Assembly (NCBI GenBank): GCA_003132905.1
Contig: PKZC01000432.1
Coordinates: forward strand, 1 to 5,544
DNA from: Bryobacterales bacterium
GTDB taxonomy: Bacteria; Acidobacteriota; Terriglobia; Bryobacterales; Bryobacteraceae
DNA length: 5,544 nucleotides
Direction of reading: 5' to 3'
Shown here in pieces: positions 1-5,544 of this stretch. How positions within the stretch are numbered: the first letter of the stretch is position 1; each line of letters begins with the position of its first letter. The notes under the pieces were generated by a model. That model did no database searches, was not told where the DNA came from, and saw only the letters and a list, made by a program, of their open reading frames with translations. Both the position numbers and the translations under genes were made by a program.

Positions 1-178
1 CCGATCAAGGCTAGCGACAATCTGGACGCTATCTGCCCATACTGCCAGACGTGGCGGTTGCATGGCTGAGACTTGTCAATCAAGGGCCTCAGCTTCCCTA
101 AACATCCGTCGGTTCCGAGCGTTCAGTCAAGCCGGCTACTGCGAGCGGAGCTTCATGGTAGACTCACAGTTCTGTCCA

Positions 179-2176
179 TCACTTTCCGGCGAGCGGTGTC
201 CCCCGAGTCGTATCGTCCCAATGCGTCAGAGCGCGCCCCACAACGCCATTGAGGTCTTCACTCAAAATATACCCTTCCTGAATCAGCATTAACGCGGCTG
301 CGGTCGCGAGGCCCAGATAGGTTGCACGGTTTGCATAGCGTTCTTCGACGGACAGCCGCGGATCGTGATTCAGTTCCCGGGCCACTCGCGTCACCGCGAA
401 AGGGATGTAGGAACCCGTGAGAGGGAGCAGTTCGTCTGGTTGACCGATGGATGGATTTCGGAAATTCCAACCCGTGTATGTCGCCAGCGGTACCGATATG
501 TCTGGCATCCGGATACCTCCCAGTTCGTTTCCGTCGCTATCCACCTTCGGAACGAGAAACGGTAATGGGGATTTCGATGGCTCCCTGTTCAGGTCGGCTC
601 GATATCCGCCTGGAATGGCCAATGGCGAGTGTACGCCCGGCAAGGTCGGGAACCCCACGTTCTCATGTGGCACCAATGTTCCGTCCGCGAGCCTCGGATA
701 ACGGCTGGGCGGTGGCGGAACATCTTCGCGCACCCAGCGGTCCATGGCGACCAGCAGGGCGCGCAGGCCCCACGAATACTCGTTGGGATTCGGCTTCTGC
801 TGCCCTTCGCCCTGAGAAGCCAGAAACCCGCCGGGGACGTGCTGGGTTCCTGCGAACAGATAGATTCGGACGTTATCCGGGATCCCCGCGTCTTCACGCC
901 CGTCAAGCGTCGTGTGAATCAGCGCGGCGGAACGCCCACCTCCCCAGTATTCAGTCGACGAATTCGTGTAGAAGATTTTCGGGCGCACCTCCGGGAGCAA
1001 GTGCGTCAACAGCCCATCCGACTTGCCCGTAATGGAATCGCGTTGATCCAGATCGAGGTAAGGAAACAGCGTTGCTGTGAAGAACCCGAGACCATTCGGC
1101 CTCGCAAACCGCGCATTAAAGTCGTCACCTCGCGCGCCCCCGGCGATGTGCGCAATAACGCCGTCGAACACCCGCCGGTCCTGCTCGTCGGCATTGAACC
1201 CTTCGTAAAGAAACTCCCTGAGAAAGCGCCCGTCTTGGGAGGGCCCGAATACATAGGCGTAACGCGCTGGCACGAGCGCACCGGGCTGATGTTTGAACGC
1301 GGCGGCGACATCGCGAAGTGCAGCGAATCCCAACCCGGCGACAACGGAGCCCTGAGCCTCATAACTCAACTCATAGACCTGCCCGGCCTGGAAGCCTTTT
1401 TCGAGGTACAGAGCGTCACTGGCCGGTACGATGTGTCCATCAACCAGCCGGCCGAACTGCCACTGGTTACGAAGGATGCTGCGCTCCGCTTCCAGGAAGC
1501 CTCCCCGCACCGTCAGTGTGTTCTCGGCGCTGGCAAAATCGACGGGAGGGTAGCGGCTGACGTCATTGTAAGAGTTATTCGCTAATGCGTAAGAGGCGCC
1601 CGCTTTGTTCGTCGTGAACAATGTCGTCACACGCCCAGTGTTGGGGCGGCCCCGATCTGTGGCAACAGGCGCATCCATTCCCATCAGGCCTGCGCGCTTC
1701 GCGACATCAAACTGCCACCCGACCCAGACGAGCGTGAATCCGTTCCGCATCAGAAATCCGTCCCCAAAATCCGCCTCCGTCGTGGGCTCAGCGACCTGTG
1801 TCCCGCGGTTGAAATCGCGGAGAATATTTTTTCTTCCCCGATTCAACACGTCGAACAGGGCGACTCTGTTACCACGCCCTGCATCCTTGGGCGCAATCAC
1901 ATAGAGATCGGCTGAGAACGCCACGCGTCCCGCGGCATCGCGCGGAGCCTTCTCAATATCCACGATCCTCGCGTTGCTGGCTTGCGCCGGATCGACAGCG
2001 AAGAAGACCTTTCCGACTATTCTCTCGTACGGCCCCGCCAGGCCAAACGACTTTCCTCCAAGCACATCGGCCCGCGAGCTGATCTCTATGCGCGTCACTT
2101 CCGCGTCCGCCCTGAAATGAGTGCATATTATGACGGCAAGAGGTATTACTGAACGCGCGACCCGAAAAGTATTCAT
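179..2176 (-). CDS. Exported alpha/beta-hydrolase domain protein
   Basis: A 665-residue protein that looks like the large secreted alpha/beta-hydrolase family (Pfam Abhydrolase_10 type), which is common in soil bacteria and has members of mostly unknown substrate. Residues 1-25 form a signal peptide (basic MNTFRVAR, hydrophobic IPLAVII core, cleavage likely after the A-D-A at 23-25), so the enzyme should act outside the cytoplasm. The family's nucleophile elbow, usually GxSQSG followed by RFLR, is seen as GPSQDGRFLREF with Ser313; the following GFNADE is also typical. Probable other triad members are Glu409 in SSTEYWG and His446 in GTQHVPG, assigned by analogy only. The ATG at 2176 is supported by an AGGAGG six bases upstream. 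Length and ends look complete, with no frame damage. It is transcribed divergently from the integrase remnant, with about 150 bases between them, and no operon partner is visible. Esterase or amide hydrolase activity is inferred; the substrate cannot be told. Confidence 0.9.
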   Translation of the reverse strand: MNTFRVARSVIPLAVIICTHFRADAEVTRIEISSRADVLGGKSFGLAGPYERIVGKVFFAVDPAQASNARIVDIEKAPRDAAGRVAFSADLYVIAPKDAGRGNRVALFDVLNRGRKNILRDFNRGTQVAEPTTEADFGDGFLMRNGFTLVWVGWQFDVAKRAGLMGMDAPVATDRGRPNTGRVTTLFTTNKAGASYALANNSYNDVSRYPPVDFASAENTLTVRGGFLEAERSILRNQWQFGRLVDGHIVPASDALYLEKGFQAGQVYELSYEAQGSVVAGLGFAALRDVAAAFKHQPGALVPARYAYVFGPSQDGRFLREFLYEGFNADEQDRRVFDGVIAHIAGGARGDDFNARFARPNGLGFFTATLFPYLDLDQRDSITGKSDGLLTHLLPEVRPKIFYTNSSTEYWGGGRSAALIHTTLDGREDAGIPDNVRIYLFAGTQHVPGGFLASQGEGQQKPNPNEYSWGLRALLVAMDRWVREDVPPPPSRYPRLADGTLVPHENVGFPTLPGVHSPLAIPGGYRADLNREPSKSPLPFLVPKVDSDGNELGGIRMPDISVPLATYTGWNFRNPSIGQPDELLPLTGSYIPFAVTRVARELNHDPRLSVEERYANRATYLGLATAAALMLIQEGYILSEDLNGVVGRALTHWDDTTRGTPLAGK

Positions 2177-2182
2177 GGCGAT

Positions 2183-2188
2183 CCTCCT
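2183..2188 (-). promoter_or_regulatory. Ribosome binding site of the hydrolase gene
   Basis: On the minus strand the sequence reads AGGAGG, a perfect Shine-Dalgarno core, six bases before the ATG at 2176. It fixes the start of the hydrolase gene and places the signal peptide at the true N-terminus. Confidence 0.85.
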
Positions 2189-2310
2189 ACGTTTGGTGTT
2201 ACCAATTCTACTCCGCGAAAGAGAAACTGTAGTCGGGCTATACCGTGCGATTGTGCCGGATCACGAGCCACTCGTCCACTAATCGACGTGGCATCTGTCG
2301 GATGACGGCG

Positions 2311-2316
2311 AGGAGA
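2311..2316 (+). promoter_or_regulatory. Ribosome binding site of the integrase remnant
   Basis: AGGAGA lies nine bases before the ATG at 2326. It favours that ATG over the upstream candidates at 2245 and 2302, which have no comparable signal, and over their low-complexity, Arg/Ser-rich leader peptide. Confidence 0.55.
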
Positions 2317-2325
2317 CCGTCACCG

Positions 2326-2868
2326 ATGGCCAAGAATCGCAAAACCATTAAGACCCGTCCGACACCAAAGGCGGTTCTCAAACTACCAGACCTTGATCAG
2401 GCGAAGTCCGCAGTCCTCAATAGTCTCAGTTCACCCGATGCGCAACGCGGATATCGTCACGCCATTGACGAGTTCATCGAATGGTATTGTTCCGAGCCGC
2501 GGCTTTCGTTAAGTCGGAGTGTGGTCCTTCGCTACAGAATGCATCTGGAGTCCCGCAAGCTCGCCTCGGGCACGATCAACTTGTGGGTTGGAGTGGTTCG
2601 CCGACTGGCCTACGAGGCGGCCGACTGCGGCCTCCTAAGCCCGGACCTGGCGGCGGGAATCCTCTGCGTCAAGGGCGTGAAGAAATTCGGGGTACGGCTG
2701 GGTAATTGGCTGACAGCGGAACAGTCAACCGCTCTTTGGCAAACTCCCTGCGACGATCGACTAAGAGGCAAGCGCGATCGTGCGTTGTTGGCAGTGTTGC
2801 TCGCGTGCGGTCTGCGTCGGCACGCGTCGTGCATCCGCCTCATCGCTGCCAATGTTTGTTGGTATTGA
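2326..2868 (+). pseudogene. Truncated tyrosine recombinase (phage-type integrase)
   Basis: Starting from the ATG at 2326, about 165 residues match the N-terminal half of a tyrosine site-specific recombinase. A basic leader (MAKNRKTIK) is followed by the SAM-like core-binding domain: AQRGYRHAIDEFIEWY, then VVLRYRMHLES, then the conserved GTINLWVGVVRRLAYEA region. A linker leads to LTAEQSTALW and then DRLRGKRDRALLAVLLACGLRR, which is the start of the catalytic domain up to the box I arginine. Homology stops at about 2820. The last 15 codons (to the stop at 2866-2868) are antisense to the neighbouring cyclase-like gene and are not integrase. The HxxR motif and the nucleophilic tyrosine are missing, so the product cannot recombine DNA. 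Intact relatives are around 300 residues. An ORF extends upstream to 2245, but that part is unlikely to be translated. This is a relic of an integrated element. Confidence 0.8.
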
Positions 2869-3740
2869 GCTTCGGTACCCGACGGTGCTTCGTACATCAT
2901 CTCCGTGACAGTGTTGACCAACTCATCATTCGCATCGTCAGACGTCTGAGGTCCATCAGCTCTTGGGGTAAAATCTGGATCGTGCCAGAGGTAGTTGAGC
3001 TTGTGGATGACGGGTGTCGACAACTTCCCTTGGTGCCCGTCCTGGGCTCCCGCGCACAAATCGCCCGGCCAGGTTTCGATAATCTTTGACTCCGGGTGAA
3101 TGAAAATCCGAAGTCCTTTGAGACCGCAGGACTCAGCCTTAACCGCCCGGATCACCCCGGTGCCGAGGAATTGCGAACTGTGACGCCTGACTTCGTCGGA
3201 TATGTCGGTGGTCAGCCGAAGACCACGGAACGTACCACGCCCGATTCCCATCCTGACAGGTACGCGAAATGAGATCAGATCGCGCATGAAGTCCTGCGCA
3301 AAGCAGATTGCGGTGTTTAGGTCGCGGAAAATGACGAATGCGGAGTCAGAAAATACGCTGGACTGCAAGGGGTCGCAATTGACAAGTTCGGAAACGCGAA
3401 CGTCGAGCGTTCGATGAAACGCCGCGAATGTCCGTGTTAGCGGATCTGGAATGGGCTCTTGTGCAAACGATTTCCGGAGTTGTGGCAGCGACATCGAGGA
3501 GTAGTAGAAACCATCGAGAAGGCCGATGGCACCCGCTTCGACGTGCTTCCTGACTTCAGACTGAAGGGCTTTCTTCTTGCGACTCGGAATAACGATAGTG
3601 CGGACTTTGCCGCCACGTTCGACGATGCCGAGTACCGGAGTCTTGTCTTGGCATTGGCTGTCGGAGCAAAGGTCCCGGAGTGTATCCGGGCATCTTGTCC
3701 GAGAGCCCGCGCCGCGTTGAACGCCGCCGCTTGGAATCAA
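2610..3740 (-). CDS. Chimeric ORF carrying a class III nucleotide cyclase-like domain
   Basis: The 376-codon frame has three parts. Residues 33-71 are a transposase scrap (listed separately). Residues about 72-307 look like a class III nucleotidyl cyclase-type domain: LLDGFYYSS gives a first possible metal Asp (Asp76), VFSDSAFVIF a second (Asp132), followed by VPVRMGIGRG (160-169) and the helix-like SQFLGTGVIRA (189-199) leading to GLKGLRIFIHP. The Asn and Arg expected in the dimerisation helix of true adenylyl/guanylyl cyclases appear as Ile197 and Lys201, so the nucleotide used, or even activity, is open; Pycsar-type cyclases and other divergent members are possible relatives. A helical tail ends near MRRMHDA. 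Residues from about 308 on are antisense integrase and meaningless. The only start in frame ahead of the domain is a TTG at 3740 with no clear ribosome binding site; the ATG at 3494 would drop Asp76. Possibly a pseudogene whose own N-terminus was lost. The cyclase assignment is moderate; the chimera is clear. Confidence 0.6.
   Translation of the reverse strand: MIPSGGVQRGAGSRTRCPDTLRDLCSDSQCQDKTPVLGIVERGGKVRTIVIPSRKKKALQSEVRKHVEAGAIGLLDGFYYSSMSLPQLRKSFAQEPIPDPLTRTFAAFHRTLDVRVSELVNCDPLQSSVFSDSAFVIFRDLNTAICFAQDFMRDLISFRVPVRMGIGRGTFRGLRLTTDISDEVRRHSSQFLGTGVIRAVKAESCGLKGLRIFIHPESKIIETWPGDLCAGAQDGHQGKLSTPVIHKLNYLWHDPDFTPRADGPQTSDDANDELVNTVTEMMYEAPSGTEAQYQQTLAAMRRMHDACRRRPHASNTANNARSRLPLSRSSQGVCQRAVDCSAVSQLPSRTPNFFTPLTQRIPAARSGLRRPQSAAS
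2821..3527 (-). other. Cyclase-like segment between two recombination junctions
   Basis: This is the part of the chimeric frame that carries the cyclase-like protein. Its lower edge at about 2820 is where integrase similarity begins on the other strand; its upper edge at about 3527 is where the IS1595-type transposase similarity ends. The C-terminal stretch (EAQYQQTLAAMRRMHDA) looks like the natural end of a helical tail, so probably only the last few residues and the stop codon were lost. At the N-terminal side the domain starts almost at its first conserved Asp, so little of the original leader can remain. Edges are accurate to roughly ten bases. Confidence 0.55.
3528..3644 (-). mobile_element. 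Remnant of an IS1595-family (ISXO2-type) transposase
   Basis: About 39 codons on the minus strand read KTPVLGIVERGGKVR, then an IVIPSRKKKALQSEV stretch, then RKHVEAGA. This is the recognisable middle of DDE transposases of the ISXO2/IS1595 group, which typically have a KxxVFGMxERGGxVR segment, a strand with KxxTLQ, and a REHVExGA segment just before the next catalytic Asp (TDE). The similarity stops right before that Asp and continues in frame into the cyclase-like domain. No upstream DET box, no downstream part and no terminal inverted repeats could be found, so this is an internal scrap and not a functional insertion sequence. Confidence 0.7.
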
Positions 3741-4017
3741 TGGGACATACCGGAATCAGTCTTGGAGCCGGTTCGGAAAGCAATTGAATCGAATCCGGCA
3801 TCCTAGCACGCCGCCAACATTGCCATCATGCACCGGTCCGGCGGGCAAGTACGAACACTGCTAGCGCAAGGGCCGAACCATCGTGTAAGAACGGCACCAA
3901 GTCTTTCACGACTTCCCTTTCGTGGTCCTCAACATTAAATCACACGCTTTTGGGCAACCGGGCCGCGTTTCGCAGTGACGCGCCAGATCTGAGCGTGTGC
4001 GGGGGCTGGGATCGGGC
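3741..4017. other. Gap without a convincing gene
   Basis: Between the start of the chimeric frame and the next plus-strand reading frame I see no complete gene, no RNA gene and no clear promoter. The plus-strand frame ending at the TAG at 3804-3806 (last residues ESVLEPVRKAIESNPAS) reads like a possible protein end, but most of that frame is antisense to the transposase and cyclase-like segments, so it may be chance. On the minus strand a short reading frame, listed separately, looks protein-like. A weak 5-base inverted repeat (CACGA/TCGTG, about 3907-3924) is too short to call a terminator. Confidence 0.5.
3826..3939 (-). other. Short protein-like reading frame, possible gene remnant
   Basis: On the minus strand, between a TGA at 3940-3942 and a TGA at 3826-3828, 37 codons read FNVEDHEREVVKDLVPFL followed by HDGSALALAVFVLARRTGA. 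The composition (acidic/basic start, then an Ala/Leu/Val-rich helix) is more protein-like than the other frames, which are full of stops. There is no ATG start and no ribosome binding site. I do not recognise a family. It could be the tail of a broken gene whose upstream part was removed, or chance. Confidence 0.2.
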
Positions 4018-4227
4018 GTGGCTGACGTGGAGGCGAAAGGACTCGCAGATAGTAGTCTAAGACTGATGAATGACCTGTTGTATTACGAACCGCTCGCAGA
4101 CCTATTGGAGGGTGACGCGACGTACCTTAGCTCCTCTACCCAGGTCAGGTTTGGATATCTCACACTCGCCGCCTCATTCCACTGGAACCTTCTTAAATTG
4201 CTTAGCGAACGTGAGGCCAATCTATAG
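4018..4227 (+). pseudogene. Probable N-terminal part of the DisA_N-like protein, out of frame
   Basis: A reading frame possibly starting at GTG 4018 or ATG 4066 gives MNDLLYYEPLADLLEG, then YLSSSTQVRFGYLTLAA, then SFHWNLLKLLSE, ending at TAG 4225-4227. It looks like an ordinary soluble helical protein, whereas the next frame over the same bases gives a Cys/Arg/Thr/Pro-rich string that looks uncoded. The longer frame that carries the DisA_N-like domain takes over in a protein-like way from about 4210-4260. Either a one-base insertion (a +1 shift) broke a single gene, or this is a separate small gene overlapping the next. No good ribosome binding site is seen for any start here (AAAGGA at 4036-4041 is 24 bases from the ATG), so the start is uncertain. 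Confidence 0.4.
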
Positions 4228-5437
4228 CCTCGGGCCGCCTGCGGCCGAGGAGAGATCCACTCTCGCACAATTGCCCTACCTCGATGGCGCTCTCCGACTT
4301 CATGTCAAAGCCGATGGCGTTCCCTCGGACGATTGGCTTGAGCACGCGACTGCGGTATTGCTGGCCGAGGTCCACTCGGATTGCATGGCTTCTCTCCTCT
4401 GTACCGAGTCTGCGGACGTTGCCTCCACTCTGCTAAGCAATATCGGGCACACCGTTGTCATCCGCGTGATCCTAAATGCGCTTCGCCTGGCGCATCGGAA
4501 AACCGTTGATCCCGCCGTCCTGGAGGAGGCCATATCCACCCTTTGCCTCCTGAGTCATCGCCGCTACGAGGGCCGGATCCCGGAACTTGCCGTTTGCTTC
4601 GGTTCTTCTCGCCGCCCCCGGCAGGCCCCCGCCGTCTATTTTGGTCGCGAATTTCTTGGCTCGAAGAAGTCTGCGGTTTTGCTTAAAGGCGGCGCGCTGC
4701 TGCTGCACTGTCTCGGCACTGGGCGCGTCGTCGAGGTCGTCGATTTGGACTTCGTACCGCCCTCGGTTTCCGGCCGAGCACTCGGACCGCTAGGCCAGAT
4801 CTCCACTCTCAACTACTCCTACGATCATGCCGCCGTAACCGTCGTCCTGACACGACAGGGCGAAGTTCTGGTCGCGATGGGCGCCCGAATCTGTTTCTCA
4901 TGGGACGGCGCAAGCTGGCGTTTGTATCCCGCCAAGCGCCTGGCCGATCAACTGCGCTCCAAGTTGATAGAGGTTTGCACCGGGAAAGGAAAATTATTAC
5001 CCGGACATCTAGCCCAACACATGACGACGATGGCGCTCACGCTGCGCGAAGAGCGGCTGGGAGCCTTGCTGGTCGTATCGTCATCTGAGGAGATGATCAA
5101 ACGGCTCGTTCGCAACAGGCAGGCAAACCTCTCGCCGGTCGAGGCTCTCTACTCGCGCCTGTTCGTGGGCCACAAACTGTGCGATCTGTCTCCGCAGTTG
5201 GCGTGCAATGCGGCAGGGCTCGATGGCGCGGTCGTCATCGATGGAAACGGAATCGTCCGGGGAATCGGCTGTATCTTCGAGACGGGACGAAGGCGAACAG
5301 CCGCCGAGGGCGCGCGAACCCGCGCGGCCTTATTCGCATCGAAGGATGGCGTCGCTCTGAAGATCAGCCAGGACGGCGAGATGTCCAGCTACAGCGACGG
5401 TGAGAGCCAGGCGAGTATGTTCGCGCCGGTCAGGTAA
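4211..5437 (+). CDS. Protein with C-terminal DisA_N/diadenylate cyclase-like nucleotide-binding domain
   Basis: The frame is open from 4070 to the TAA at 5435-5437; the protein-like part begins about 4210 (a GTG there is the nearest start, unsupported by a ribosome binding site). The last ~150 residues resemble the DisA_N (DAC) fold: a LPGHLAQHMTTMAL helix, ERLGALLVVSSSEEM strand, SPVEALYSRLF, then DGAVVIDGNGIV (Asp at 5222-5224, matching the DGA motif) and EGARTRAALFASKDG (from 5306), in the place of the GTRHR motif, followed by KISQDGEMSSYSDG. The central His of RHR is Thr here, so diadenylate synthesis is doubtful and nucleotide sensing is an alternative. The preceding ~230 residues (for example SAVLLKGGALLLHCLGTG and ICFSWDGASWRLYPAKRLA) may be an N-terminal sensor region like those described with DisA_N-type domains in predicted nucleotide-signalling systems. 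No membrane segments are seen; probably cytoplasmic. Confidence 0.65.
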   Translation: MRPIYSLGPPAAEERSTLAQLPYLDGALRLHVKADGVPSDDWLEHATAVLLAEVHSDCMASLLCTESADVASTLLSNIGHTVVIRVILNALRLAHRKTVDPAVLEEAISTLCLLSHRRYEGRIPELAVCFGSSRRPRQAPAVYFGREFLGSKKSAVLLKGGALLLHCLGTGRVVEVVDLDFVPPSVSGRALGPLGQISTLNYSYDHAAVTVVLTRQGEVLVAMGARICFSWDGASWRLYPAKRLADQLRSKLIEVCTGKGKLLPGHLAQHMTTMALTLREERLGALLVVSSSEEMIKRLVRNRQANLSPVEALYSRLFVGHKLCDLSPQLACNAAGLDGAVVIDGNGIVRGIGCIFETGRRRTAAEGARTRAALFASKDGVALKISQDGEMSSYSDGESQASMFAPVR

Positions 5438-5472
5438 TCGGCGCTTCGGACACAGTCAGCGAGCTGAATGCG

Positions 5473-5480
5473 AAAGGAGA
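5473..5480 (+). promoter_or_regulatory. Ribosome binding site of the gene cut by the window end
   Basis: AAAGGAGA, seven bases before the ATG at 5488, is the clearest plus-strand Shine-Dalgarno in the window and identifies a real gene start despite only 19 codons being visible. Confidence 0.75.
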
Positions 5481-5487
5481 CAATTAG

Positions 5488-5544
5488 ATGGCCGACAAAC
5501 AGATACATCGGCGGTTGCCCGGTTTCTGGCGTGAGGATCGACAT
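5488..5544 (+). CDS. Start of an unidentified gene, truncated by the window edge
   Basis: Nineteen codons are visible, MADKQIHRRLPGFWREDRH, preceded by a strong ribosome binding site. It starts 50 bases after the stop of the DisA_N-like gene, on the same strand, so co-transcription is possible; no terminator hairpin separates them. The basic, aromatic N-terminus is too short to assign to a family. It might be a transposase-like or DNA-binding protein given the mobile-element debris nearby, but that is a guess. Confidence 0.6.
   Translation, partial: MADKQIHRRLPGFWREDRH

Noticed and set aside
1..69. Plus-strand frame open from the window edge, ending ...AICPYCQTWRLHG at TGA 67-69
   Set aside because: Only 22 codons are visible. 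The CPYC pair looks tempting, but there is no context to call a gene end.
451..1585. Long plus-strand frames of 193 and 318 codons opposite the hydrolase gene
   Set aside because: They are shadows of the well-supported minus-strand hydrolase; their composition is Arg/Pro-rich and no ribosome binding site or motif is seen.
2203..2212. TAGAAT on the minus strand as a -10 box for the hydrolase gene
   Set aside because: No acceptable -35 hexamer lies 16-18 bases upstream, so the promoter call would rest on one hexamer.
2245..2325. Upstream extension of the integrase frame to the ATG at 2245
   Set aside because: The leader is Arg/Ser/Thr-rich without integrase similarity, and the AGGAGA signal supports the ATG at 2326.
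3459..3806. Plus-strand frame of 115 codons ending ...ESVLEPVRKAIESNPAS
   Set aside because: Most of it is antisense to the transposase scrap and cyclase-like start, which have recognisable motifs. Only the final part, beyond 3650, could be independent, and no family is recognised.
3907..3924. Inverted repeat CACGA/TCGTG as a terminator
   Set aside because: The stem is only five base pairs with an eight-base loop and no T-run.
1..5544. CRISPR array, tRNA or rRNA genes
   Set aside because: No regularly spaced direct repeats, cloverleaf-like segments or rRNA-like conserved stretches were seen by eye on either strand.

Overview
The window reads as a chromosomal accessory stretch from a moderately GC-rich, free-living bacterium. 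The large secreted alpha/beta-hydrolase, the IS1595-type remnant and the nucleotide-sensing proteins would fit an Acidobacteriota (Solibacter-like) soil genome, but that placement is an impression from gene content and is not proven by any marker here.

Layout. (1) 179-2176, minus strand: one intact, well-formed gene for an exported alpha/beta-hydrolase-domain protein of 665 residues with a signal peptide, a GPSQDG nucleophile elbow and a textbook ribosome binding site. (2) 2245-3740: a scrambled block. A tyrosine recombinase gene on the plus strand is cut exactly at its first catalytic box (about 2820). It abuts, tail to tail, a minus-strand gene whose protein resembles class III nucleotide cyclases. 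The N-terminal side of the cyclase-like segment is fused in frame to a short remnant of an IS1595 (ISXO2-type) transposase at about 3527/3528. The open reading frame 2610-3740 is therefore a three-part chimera: transposase scrap, cyclase-like domain, antisense integrase tail. (3) 3741-4017: no convincing gene, only a short protein-like minus-strand reading frame. (4) About 4018-5437, plus strand: a protein with a C-terminal DisA_N/diadenylate-cyclase-like nucleotide-binding domain behind a longer, unrecognised N-terminal region. Its extreme N-terminus lies in another frame, so either there is a frame break near 4205-4260 or two short-overlap genes. (5) 5488-end: start of a further gene, cut by the window edge, with a strong ribosome binding site.

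How the parts may relate. Only the hydrolase looks undamaged and ordinary. The rest resembles a decayed island in which mobile-element debris surrounds two genes tied to nucleotide second messengers: a cyclase-like protein (possible maker) and a DisA_N-like protein (possible sensor or synthase). The two families are both known from nucleotide-based signalling and anti-phage systems, but they are about 500 bases apart, on opposite strands, and one or both look damaged. A shared function is a hypothesis, not a reading of the sequence.
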